Assembly: GCA_902728285.1 (NCBI GenBank)
Contig: CACVBU010001377.1
Span: 248,001-312,000, forward strand
Reading direction: 5' to 3'
Source of the DNA: Clytia hemisphaerica
Taxonomy: Eukaryota > Cnidaria > Hydrozoa > Leptothecata > Clytiidae
Length of the DNA stretch: 64,000 nucleotides
Made by a program: the position numbers and the translations under genes. Below the pieces are notes generated by a model that was not told the DNA's origin, searched no databases, and worked only from the letters and a program-made list of their open reading frames with translations. Of this stretch, positions 23,146 through 32,894 are shown one piece after another. Position 1 is the stretch's first letter; each line of letters starts with the position of its first letter.

Positions 23146-23477
23146 GACTGTTTCAAATGGCTTCAACAATTTTGATAGCTGCATTCGCGATCACCTTACT
23201 TCTAACAAATGTGACACTTGTACAAGCATGCTCTGCTACGGATGGAGATATGACAATAGACTTATGTGTATATGATGCCGGAATTCTCGGAAATTGCCGA
23301 CCGAATAATAAATATGGATATTTACCGGAAGGATTCGTATGTGTTTTGGAGCCAAATACAATTAATTGCAATTTAGAATGTCGAGGAGCTTGTGGAGATT
23401 TGATGCATAATCTTGCTAGAGATTTTCCAAACGGTTTACCAAATACTTCTCTTTCAAGTCTAAAAGCGTGTACTTGA
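23146..23477 (+). CDS. Small secreted cysteine-rich protein (PEGF-core family, copy B)
   Basis: The exon begins after the acceptor ttcatttctag at 23145. The ATG is at 23157, with eleven untranslated bases before it. The 106-residue product starts with a clear signal peptide (MASTILIAAFAITLLLTN, then VQA-C). It has ten cysteines after that, including the core YGYLPEGFVC, N-C-N-L-E-C, G-A-C and a final K-A-C-T. AATAAA at 23498-23503, 21 bases after the stop, is a well-placed poly(A) signal. It matches copy A (9924-10693) in C-x-PNNK, Y-x-PEGF-x-C and C-x-L-x-C, and the two genes share orientation, 12.5 kb apart. They differ in exon structure: here all coding sequence is in one exon. The function is unknown. 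The protein is very probably secreted and disulphide-rich. Confidence 0.75.
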
Positions 23478-23503
23478 AATGCTATGGTTCGTATTAAAAT
23501 AAA

Positions 23504-24690
23504 GAATCAATCAAAGTTTTGCTGATTTTATGCTGATATAAGCTAAAAATATTTTTCTATTCCTCTTTTTGACAAATATTGCTCCACATCCGTGTCAATC
23601 CAATGTGATAAAGCTTGTGAATTAAAATTGATGAATAAGCAAACGATATCACTCTTATCTAAAAAAAAACCTTTAACTCTCGGTGAAGGGAATCACACTC
23701 ATTCTTTTAACAAAAGGAAAATATGTTCTTCTTTCATTTTTGTATATATATTACAATTTTTCAATTATTTGCAATATTAATTAAATTATTTATTTAGAGT
23801 TTTGGTGCATTATAATTTATTTATTTATTATCTATTTATTTTACAGTTGAAATATTAAATTATTTTTAACAAAGATTTGAAACATTATGTTGTTTTAAGT
23901 ACTGTAAGTGTCACAACGTATGAATACGACACTGTGACGACAAACATCGATTTTATTTAACGCACATTCAGCGAGAACAAAAGTTACAATGGTAGTCTCC
24001 CAGGATCTTATGGATGAAGGCTGTACCAATCCAAGGACATACCACAGATTTCTGTAAAGCTCGTAGGGCTAGATATTGTGCTTTAAGCTCTTCTAAGTAA
24101 ACAAAAGTGAATATCGCAAAAAATATTGCTGCTATTGTTTTCGAAAACCCGCGAAGCTTCTTATTGGTCAAGCACTGAAATTCTATTGTAATGTCACATG
24201 ACCTAGGTGGGATTTCCTACCTAACCACGTCACACTTTTCAGCCAAAGCAAGACATCTAGCCCTTCGGAATTATAAATCTATGGGACATGCAACTAAAAA
24301 AACAGATTATCTCTTTTGCTTTAGACACAGCTTTTGAAGTAGCACCATTAAACTACAAAATTGGTAATATAGTCTCATAACCGATTTTTGCACTCTGCTC
24401 TAAAGTGATGTTACGCCCCCCCCCCCGACTATTGAGTTTTAAAAGTTTTTCGGATCTCCCCCCCCCCCCCGTTCTTATTAGGATCCCCCAACGTTTTTTC
24501 ATTTTTGAAAAAATTTCAAGCTATTTGAATTGCTCTAAATAGCCTAGTTTAAGTTTATTGAATGATGAAAAAAATTCAAATTATTTCCATGTTTTTCTCC
24601 AAGTTAAATCTTCAAATAATTTTCCCCTTTAAATAGAATAATATTTTTCTTAAAATGATTTTATCTAAGTAGATGCGATTTTTATCGTCA
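23504..24690. other. Intergenic stretch with shared segmental repeat and C runs
   Basis: 23540-23780 resembles 35912-36410 (landmarks TTGCTCCACA, CGTGTCAATCCAATG, TATCACTCTTAT), so it is a segmental repeat. 24040-24145 repeats sequence from intron 1 of the Cys-rich copy A gene (GCTTTAAGCT, AAGTGAATATCGCAA, TATTGCTGCTATTG). Long C runs occur at about 24415 and 24459. No gene is seen. Confidence 0.45.
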
Positions 24691-25195
24691 GGCAAATTAC
24701 GGAGAAGACAAAAGAGTGTGGTGTCAATCTACATTTCAATTTCATTGATTTTAAAAGTGCGTTCGACACTGTCTGGAGAGAGGCACTATGGAAGATGTTG
24801 CTTGCCATTGGTGCGGCATTGGTGTCTCGACCAATATTGTCAACATCGTCAAAACCATGTACGACAATACAACTTGTTCAGTTATTGTTAACGGTCGGCT
24901 TACTGAGTGGTTTAAAGTTATAATTGGTGTACGACAGGGATGTTTATTGTCCCCTACCCTATTCAACCTCTTTCTCGATTTCTTAATGAAAGAACTAAAA
25001 TGTCTTCAAGAAACAATTACGCTTGATGATGAATTATGCTGCGATGTTAGATATGCAGACGATACAACCCTCATAACCGTTACTTTTCTTCTTCTTGAAC
25101 TTGCTTCCCACCAACTGGAATCCGCATGTGCAAGAAATGGACTCAAAATCAATGGTGACAAATGTATAATCCTCTCCCCAGTAAATGAAAAATAA
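24690..25195 (+). pseudogene. Non-LTR retrotransposon reverse transcriptase fragment
   Basis: Three RT motifs can be read in order: FIDFKSAFDTVWREALW (motif A), GVRQGCLLSPTLFNLFLDF (motif B) and RYADDTTLI (motif C, catalytic ADD). Motif A is in a different frame from B and C, with the shift at about 24815, and a stop follows shortly after motif C. The rest of the element is missing. The motifs identify a LINE-class reverse transcriptase; the clade cannot be fixed by eye. It lies just downstream of the minus-strand PAN-EGF-F5/8C gene and is dead. Confidence 0.8.
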
Positions 25196-25468
25196 ATCTG
25201 CATTGATGGCAAGCTGGTCGTTGAGCAATTTACTTTCCTGGAATCTTTTTCAAATATGGGCGAAGTCTCAGCATTGAGATGTGCTTCAAAGTAAAGCAAG
25301 GTGATGGTGGTGGTCGTATCTAAGGAGAGCTTAATTGGTCTCCAGTGTTGAAAAGTCATACCATTGTGCATTTATGACTTGATCTTTCTTTCTTTCTAAA
25401 AACTGCCTTGCTTTTTCAGTTTACTTTTTTGTGAAACACCCTGTATGATATAGTAAAAATAATGAAGT

Positions 25469-28400
25469 TTAATTTGTAGGTCCGTAGACAGCTATTTCAC
25501 AAAGATGAATCATTTGCCTAGTACCGGCGGGGGCCTTGTACAATTCAACTCCACTCCCAGTCAAAATCTCGTTACAAACTTTAAAAACCTTATCATCATT
25601 TTCAGTATCTTGCAATGTTATAGTACTGCAAAGCTGGCGGTTATCCATAGGATTCTGACCATACACAATAATATCTGTAGAAGCAAGTCGTTGATGATAA
25701 GGTTTTACTATTGTACGATCGAAAATATCAACAAATTTAATTTGTTTCATTCCACCCAAATCAATTCTCAGCCAGATTTCCATAGTTCCTATTTCCGAGT
25801 GGATAAGATTGGTTGAGAAATTATTACACATTTCTCCTTTATAACCATCGGTAACAAACGCAGGTTTCCCATGACCCGGTTGTAGTCTCGATAAACTGAC
25901 TGGTCTTTGAAATGCAATGTTTTTGTCTGAAAAGAAATTTATATTGGTGATCGTTAACAAACTGCATAATTATCGGCTTAATGTTTACTGATAGCATAAT
26001 TATCGGCTTAATGTTTACTGATAGCGTCAGATAATATCCGTATGCTCTGCCATCATCAGAAACGTAAATAAAGCCTGGGATACACGGGGAAGGGGCTGGA
26101 AGGCGAACTGGGAAATTTGAAACCTGTTCTGTCTCTATTTCCTTGAAACCCTTCAATAAAACCGTGTTTTACAGCCAAACTAGCAACATCAAAAATGAAT
26201 CAGACCAAATTAAACAGATAGTTCATTCATTATTGGTAAGATCTATAAATTATTAAACGATTCGTAATGACCATCTCATTCTGGCCTCCAATGTTCTGCG
26301 GTATAAGGTATGCACCATTGATATCTTAATCCACCAATAGCTAATGACTAAGGTTTATAACATATAGCTAAGTGGATGGTTCCTTAGTTTATCCCTCAGA
26401 ACACTTGATACATTTAATAGAACGAATGATGAACAATCATTTATTAATACTGTTGAATATACAATATATCATAATCCTGTGCTCATAACCATTACATATG
26501 AAACGCGGGAAATATTTTAGAGAAACTCTGCCGCAAGAGCTTCTTGCTTTCTCTTTCCAAAAGAGAATCCCCACCATAGCAATCATTGAAGATCTTGGAT
26601 AAAAATCGTACCAATCAAATCACAAATAACACACATAGGAAAGATTCAGTGAAGATCAAGTAACCTCAGAACATAATATACATATTCTTATGTAATTAGA
26701 AATCCATTTAACTGAAAATCGAAAATTTTATAATCTATTTGGGCTTTAAATGATGAAATTTCCTCTTCACCTTCGATTCTTTTTTATATTAATGTGATTG
26801 AGACAATTATGATGACAGTTTTACGGTTTGTCTCCACAGGTTAATTTCAGAGGATTGTGGTGTCCTTGGTAAGATCTTTTACCATTTGTTATGGATATGT
26901 TATCCCATACCACAGGCCCGGTGGAACAACCGTGAAAATGGGCAGGCTGAAGGCTCAAAATAAGATAAAACTTGAAAAAATCTCATTTGCTTAAAAGTGG
27001 TGAGGCTGAAGTCTTCCCATCTCCCCGCGTCCGCCTGAGCTGTGCCGTGAATATCATATCGTACGATTATTCCTGAGGAAGGTTTAATTTATCGAAGAGC
27101 AAAGTATTCATGACAACTGGTACAAGATCTAGAGTCAAAGCACACAAAACTAGCGAATCCCGTAAAACCTAAATGGGAGAGTGCTACTTTTCATATAATA
27201 TTCATCCTGAAATTGTCAAAAAAATTCATTTTCGGAATCTTATACCCTTAAATCATTTTTTCTCATTGAAAATACTTACTTATGCAATGAATGTCGTATT
27301 TACCAATAGGCTCGCACACACATTCATAAGAACCATTAGAGTAGTTTGGAATACATTTTTTGTTTGGGTTGATGCATGTCTCCTCCCATTCACAATCATG
27401 CTATAAAAAATGACAAGGAGAGTTTTCACAAAGAAAATGACAGAAGTCTGTTCCCATCAAGTGAGGAAATGTCGTCATATTTGCATAAAGTAGTCAAAAC
27501 TTCCAAAACAATTCGATAAAAATCTTTGTTAAATTACCCCCGTGGAATTTCGGTTCTTCTATAAAAGGTGATTTACTTTGAGTCATCCCCTGTCACAAAT
27601 TATAAAATTCTTTTACTTTTTGATTTTACTGAACTGATGGAGGTTAAGACAATCAAAAAGACTCTATGAGTCATATAAAAGACAGGGGACGAGTTTGATA
27701 ATTTATTATTTACTCACATCAAGTGAAAAATGAGAATTTCCTGTAGTGGAAGAAACAAAATTTGACGCGTTTCGAAATCGATCAGTATCCAAAATATGAC
27801 ACTCGTAAATCTCATTATTTGGCTGTTCTTTCAAATTAATACTCCAACAATTTGTAAAGTTGAGACAAGTTCGAATGCATTCTTGGGAAGTTTTGTGGTA
27901 TGATATATTGATTGCTGTCACATTGAGAATGTGATTGTCGTGCGATACCATTTTAACGTAGCCATACTCAACTGAAAAATAATAACACTATTACCAGGGA
28001 TACCCTTTTAAACCTACAAGAAAATATACCATCTATCTTAAAAAAAGTTAGGTAGAGTTTTCGGCTGAAACTTTTTGTGTTGAAAGTACGCTATCTATGG
28101 TTTTCTTCCCTAGCAGTAATGTTTGTAGAAACCAGTTTTCAGTTTTTCGCGAGAAATTGAAAAAATGCTCTTTTAGGTCTTTGTAAGTAAGTTTTTCTAT
28201 AGTCTGTATGAAGAACCCTATGGTCTGCAAGCCGATTCTTATTATATTTTGTTGACTTTTTCTTTGTGTAAAAAAATAGTTAAAAGATTGATTTGAACAG
28301 TTTTTAAAATAAAAAATCCTCTTTGGATTGGTCACATGATCAAAGTGAGCAAAACAAACTATTTTATAAGCAAGCAAATGATAAGATACACCTGTTTCTC

Positions 28401-29154
28401 ACAGACCCGGTGGGACCCCCTCTGACTGGAAAGTGGAAGCTTATACCCCATTTTTCGTTGCCACTTGTAATAATCAAATAAACAAACCCTCACTACAAAG
28501 TATTGTGTCCACTTAATTTTTTGCCTTGAAGACAATGACAATAGAATTCAAACCTCCCGCTATAAAAAACATAGGAGCATCAATCTCAATTGCGTTTGAA
28601 TCCGTTAATTTCACCCCCACTGGCTGAAAAATCCTAATGGGTTTGTGTTTATAAGGACTATAGTTCTTCAAACTTCTCAACTAACGCACCTGGAGACAGC
28701 ATGAATGTACACCCCTTCCCACTAGAAAAATTGGCCAAAATATCATCCCCGGTGAAATATTATCCTCCAATTTTTGTCCCAAATGAAAATAATCAAACAA
28801 ACCAATCCTCACTGCGAAATATTTACCATTTTTCCCATCCCCACTGAATTTTATGGTTTGAAAACAAAAGAATTGAAATCCCCAGCCATAAAAACTATGT
28901 GAATATCAATCCGCAATGAGTTTCACTACGTTATTTTTATCCCCGTTGGCTGAAAAATTACTAACCGGTCTGTGAGAAGGAGGTGTAAATGTATAAGACT
29001 AGATAAATATTGAGTTAGATAAACGAAGTATTTCACCTTTGTTGTTGACAGTGCTTACATCTACCCTTCGTAAAATTTGTGTTTCGCCATATTGAATTAC
29101 ATTGATGAAGAAATATAAGACCAAAATGTTATTCATTACTCCACCATTAATCAT
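25469..29154 (-). CDS. Secreted PAN-EGF-F5/8C (fucolectin-like) protein, intact copy
   Basis: Four exons on the minus strand: 29154-29037, 27971-27718, 27400-27280, 25926-25469. Donors are GTGAAA, GTGAGT, GTAAGT; acceptors are tttcag, tatag, ttttcag. Phases 1, 0 and 1 agree at all junctions, giving 316 residues. Residues 1-23 or so form a hydrophobic signal region (NNILVLYFFINVI). Residues 40-124 look like a PAN/apple domain (C-x3-C-x5-C, later ECHILD). Residues 125-165 are an EGF domain with six cysteines ending E-C-x-C...H-C. Residues 167-316 are an F5/8C or F-type lectin fold (NIAFQRPVSLSRLQPG, KPAFVTDG, WLRIDLGG, ending LCEIAVYG). Such modules typically mediate extracellular carbohydrate, lipid or protein binding, so an adhesion or lectin role is inferred. 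Intron 1 holds two ACACCCC-family elements. An inverted copy lies head-to-head at 29944-34209. Confidence 0.8.
25927..26160 (-). other. Intron 3 segment with conserved open frame (PCIPGFIYV)
   Basis: Just upstream of the last exon's acceptor, a frame runs GFKEIETEQVSNFPVR, APSPCIPGFIYV, RAYGYYLTLS. The same segment precedes the last exon of the inverted copy (33538-33755), and part of it recurs at 42124-42235. Its phase does not fit a splice from the EGF exon, and the direct EGF-to-F5/8C junction does fit, so I treat it as intronic repeat or a possible alternative exon. A 30-bp piece (GCATAATTATCGGCTTAATG...) is doubled at about 25963-26022 in this copy only. Confidence 0.4.
28389..28653. mobile_element. 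ACACCCC-family copy in intron 1 of the minus-strand gene
   Basis: It starts ACACCTGTTTCTCACAGACC with CGGTGGGACCCCC after it, has the usual CACTACAAAGTATTGTG and CCAGCTATAAAA-type middle, and ends CCTAATGGGTTTGTGT. The flanking ATAAGA/TTATAA sequences do not give a clean target duplication. Confidence 0.55.
28709..28986. mobile_element. ACACCCC-family element, full length (278 bp), in intron 1
   Basis: ACACCCCTTCCC on the left is mirrored by GAGAAGGAGGTGT on the right. Flanks are GAATGT (28703-28708) and AAATGT (28987-28992), a 6-bp duplication with one change. The equivalent intron of the inverted copy, at about 30101-30116 (CTTATACATTTGTGTTGTC), has no element, so the insertion came after the gene duplication. 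Confidence 0.75.
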
Positions 29155-29943
29155 TTTTGTGTGTTCTATGTGAAAACCTGTTCAATGCATCTAAATGTCG
29201 CGAAAAAATCGACTTCAGTCAGATGAATGTTATTTTCTCTGATTATTTTTTCTTAAAGACTGAATATAATGACATAGCGACTCAAAATCAATAAGTATTT
29301 TGGGATAGGAGTTAAAATTATTTGACCAATCACTGAGCCTCATTTAATAAAATCTCGTTAGATTTACCTTCCCAACACATCAATAATTTATAGAAACTTT
29401 TTTTGTCACTATTTATAATGAAATATTTAATTTATAGAAATGTTATATATTTTCGATATTCAGATAGATTATATGGAATCAATTGATATGATTCTGTATA
29501 GCTTTTCTTAATATTTCAACATATTCAGAGAAACGAATAAGAAGAGTCGCAACGTTTTCTGATACATCGATACACATACGACCAAGAAAAGTAACCCCTA
29601 TAAATTCAATAAAAAAATCCCAGGGTCTTAATCGCGAAATACCGTTAAATTTTCGGTAAAATTCCGAAATCCCGGTGATATAACAAAGATATTTATATTA
29701 TAAATCCTGACAAAAAAATTCCTTAAATTATTGATTTGTTGTCAAAGTAAATCCAAGGAGATTTTATTGAATGAAGCTCAGTGATTGGTACAATAATATT
29801 TATATATCTTATAACTTTATATTGTGTCATTATATAAAAAATTCTCAAAGAAAATAAAATTTATTTTCGTACGAAATCTATATATATTTTTTTCGCGACA
29901 TTTAGATGTATCGAACATACACATACATAGAACAAACACAAAA
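29155..29943. promoter_or_regulatory. Divergent intergenic region between the two PAN-EGF-F5/8C copies
   Basis: The two ATGs (29154 minus, 29944 plus) face away from each other across 789 bases. About 60 bases next to each ATG are mirror copies, including TTTTTTCGCGACATTTAGATG-type sequence at about 29189-29212 (reverse) and 29888-29910 (forward). The mirror symmetry then fades, so the centre (about 29215-29885) is unique spacer, very AT-rich with TATATATA-like runs near 29405-29450 and 29800-29890. A shared bidirectional promoter is possible but not shown. Confidence 0.45.
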
Positions 29944-30154
29944 ATGATTAATGGTGGCGTAATGAATAACATTTTGACCCTATATTTCTTCATCAATGTA
30001 ATTCAATATGGCGAAACACAAATTTTACGAAGGGTGGATGTAACCACTGTCAACAACAAAGGTGAAATACTTCGTTTATCTAACTTAATTTTTATCTAGT
30101 CTTATACATTTGTGTTGTCTCTAGGTGCGTTAGTAAATAATTTTGAAAACCATA

Positions 30155-30406
30155 CACGTTTTTTATAAGAACATCTAAATTTTTTGAAGCCTTTGCATGT
30201 TCTTAAATTTTTGAGTTGTAAGTCTAAAAAAATATTCTTAACATATTCTTATTTTACCATTTTGTGAATATTTTTGTCCCGCATTTCCTTAAAAAATGGG
30301 GTGTTTTGGAATCTGTAAAGCCTTAAAATGTTCTTAACTTGTTCTTGATTTTTGATCATCGAAGCCTTATGTTTTTATATAGTTTTTTCTTACATAAAAA
30401 AACGTG
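30155..30406. mobile_element. CACGTTTTTT-ATAAGAAC-family MITE in intron 1 of the plus-strand copy
   Basis: Mirror ends CACGTTTTTTATAAGAAC and the A-run plus CGTG lie between TA at 30153-30154 and 30407-30408. The interior matches the copy at 22203 (TTTGAAGCCTTTGCATGTTC, ATCGAAGCCTTATG). It is absent from the partner gene's intron 1, so it is another post-duplication insertion. Confidence 0.7.
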
Positions 30407-31974
30407 TAGTCCATGTAAAAAAAACATTGTCTGGGACCCCTTTGTTTCTCTCCATTGGTTAACATCGAACACTATATGTTTTGTTTACATTGATAATTTG
30501 ACCAATGCAAAGAAGATCAATAACTGTTCGAGTTGAATTTTAATTCAACGCAATTTTAAGTTAGATACAATGGAAAGAAACAAAAGGCTTTCAGACCCCA
30601 GATTTGTGAAAGGCTAAGGATAACTTTAAGCTTTCTCTAGCAAAAAAAAATTGAAGCAAAGATTTGACTTTTTAAATTTCGTGCCGATGGATACGATCTT
30701 GTATTTTAATTGTTTTCGGAGCGCAAGATAAAAAAAGTAAGCGGCAAACGCTATATTGCATCTCTCAAACCAGTGAAATTGCTTGTTGTCACGTGATTTC
30801 TTTGGAAGGAAATCCTACCAAAACTTGCTTCACTTTTCGATCTAGCCCTTCGGGCTTTACAGATCTGTGTTCCAGATTGGGGTTTTTTATACGGACTAAA
30901 GAAAAGCTGGCTTATAATGCGACTACAACAAATATCTGAAATATCCACCACTCGATTTTTTATGATTAGCTCTCTCCGTATGTACCGTAACTGAAATATG
31001 AAATACATACCTATAGACGGTAAAAATTCATTTTAAACGAAAAAATTCAAATCTTTTAAGCCTTGAACTTAAAGGCATGAACTTTAAGCGACCATAAGTC
31101 ACATCAGCATACTTAGACTTATTCTCTTGATAGTGGTTTCAAGAAAAACTGGAGCGTAATACTGTAACTGCATTAATGTAACTTTCTTTTCTTTCAGTTG
31201 AGTATGGCTACGTTAAAATGGTATCGCACGATAATCACATTCTCAATGTGACAGCAATCAATATATCATACCACAAAACTTCCCAAGAATGCATTCGAAC
31301 TTGTCTCAATTTTACAAATTGTTGGAGCATCAATTTGAAGGAGCAGCCAAATAATGAGATTTACGAATGTCATATTTTGGATACTGATCGATTTCGAAAC
31401 GCGTCAAATTATGTTTCTTCCTCTATAGGAAATTCTCATTTTTCTCTTGATGTGAGTAAATAATAAATTATCAAATTCATTCCCAGTTTCTGAGATGACT
31501 CATAGAGTCATCCTCCATCAGTTCAGTAAAATCAAAAAGTAAAGTTAACAACAAAATAATTTTATAAATTGTGACGGGTGCGGTGATGATTAAAAGTAAA
31601 TTACCGTTTATACAAACACCAAAACTCAACCGGGGTAACAAAGATTTTTATTGAAGTTTTGGAAGTTTTGATAACTTTATGCAATCATGCCGAAATTTGC
31701 ATCTATCATCTACTAAAATTGTGTCCCCGGCTAAATAAAAAAGCCTAATAATTCTCTCGGACTGAAACATGGCAATATACCCCTGTTCCAGTATCCTGGT
31801 ACGAGACTTCTCCCTCAGTGGAGGGGGTAATTTAGCAAATTTTTGCATTTAATTTCCAACGGGAATAAAATCATGAAAGGTCGAGTTATAATATCAGGGC
31901 TTTTTTTCCATCAGGAACGGGTTTTGGGCCTTTTTTCCAAGGGGACAAACGCTCTGTGCCACAGGAGCATAATA

Positions 31975-32571
31975 ATATAATGATAACAATAATAATAATA
32001 ATGTGTTACAGATTTCCAGGCCACCGTGCAAGCACATGGGCCTCTATAAATCGCTCATACATTGGTTTGGTTTATTACAAAGGTTAACTTCAAACAGATA
32101 TGCAACAATAGTGACAGTTTCAATCGTACTCAAACATTTTCTCTTTCCAAGCTAGACCGAGGTTTTCTTTAAACTCTTGTATTGTAGATGATTTAACTAC
32201 TTTTTCAGGTAGGCTATTCCACTGTTGAATGCCCCGATAGTAAAGGGAGTTGCTCTGGGGTCCACGGACACCATCGTTCCCGAAAATTCTTACCAGTTCA
32301 GAATTATGTGTTCTCATTGGTCTTATTCGTTGGTTAAATTTCTTAGGAACACACGATTTTTCATAGTGATTTAAATGTTTAAAGATCTCAACCATATCAC
32401 TTACCGCACGCCTATATTTTAGACTTGGGATTCCAATTCTTTGAAGTCTGCTTTCATAACATAGTCGTCCACATGTTTCGACTGTTTTTGTAGCGCGCCG
32501 CTGAACACCTTCTATAAGTTTTTTGTGTTTTTGTGTTATGAAACTTATTATTTTGCTTTGGTGGGTACTAG
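31975..32571 (-). pseudogene. LINE 3' end: C-terminal ORF2 fragment plus microsatellite tail
   Basis: On the minus strand from about 32560 the frame reads KLIEGVQRRATKTVETCGRL, YESRLQRIGIPSLKYRR, DMVEIFKHLNHY and finally QQWNSLPEKVV, stopping at 32120. This is the typical end of CR1/Jockey-type non-LTR retrotransposon proteins (VQRRATK...YEERL...LPTLKYRR...WNSLP). Downstream comes a short 3' UTR and an ATT-rich simple repeat (31975-32003). It lies inside intron 2 of the plus-strand PAN-EGF-F5/8C copy and is 5'-truncated. Confidence 0.8.
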
Positions 32572-32894
32572 GGTTGCAAGCTGACGGGGGGTTTCACCCG
32601 ACTTTCGTATTTCGTCACTTGGACCCTTACTTGGACTGAAAAGGTGAAAACAAAGGAAAATTTTGCGAATTTTACGACCCTCATCGAGACAAATTTGACC
32701 GATTTTGACCAATTCTGACCAAATTTCGATCTTTCAGAGGGTAAAAAGTTGAGATTTTCCTATTTCTCCGACCTTAGTGGAACTGAAATTTGATTTTCTG
32801 ATTTTTCCGACTCTTAGCGGGACTTTGGAGATCCAAAAAGGTACCCTTAAGGACGGCATATACCGTACCTTCTATTTGCCTAAGTCTCCCCCCG
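32572..32894 (+). mobile_element. GCTGACGGGG-family copy abutting EGF exon region
   Basis: It starts GGTTGCAAGCTGACGGGGG and carries GGACCCTTACTTGGACTG, CGACTCTTAGCGGGAC and a C run, as in the 8836 copy. It ends at about 32893, where sequence matching the partner intron (GGAACAGACTTCT) resumes only about 50 bases before the EGF exon acceptor. It follows the LINE end directly, so the two form one 1.2-kb block of insertion. Confidence 0.65.

Noticed and set aside
23146-23477. Calling the Cys-rich proteins toxins or antimicrobial peptides
   Set aside because: Signal peptide plus many cysteines is not specific. No known toxin or defence-peptide pattern was recognised.
29824-29943. Extending the plus-strand PAN gene upstream of 29944
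   Set aside because: The extension relies on a GTG and low-complexity codons. The mirrored minus-strand copy starts at the ATG equivalent to 29944.
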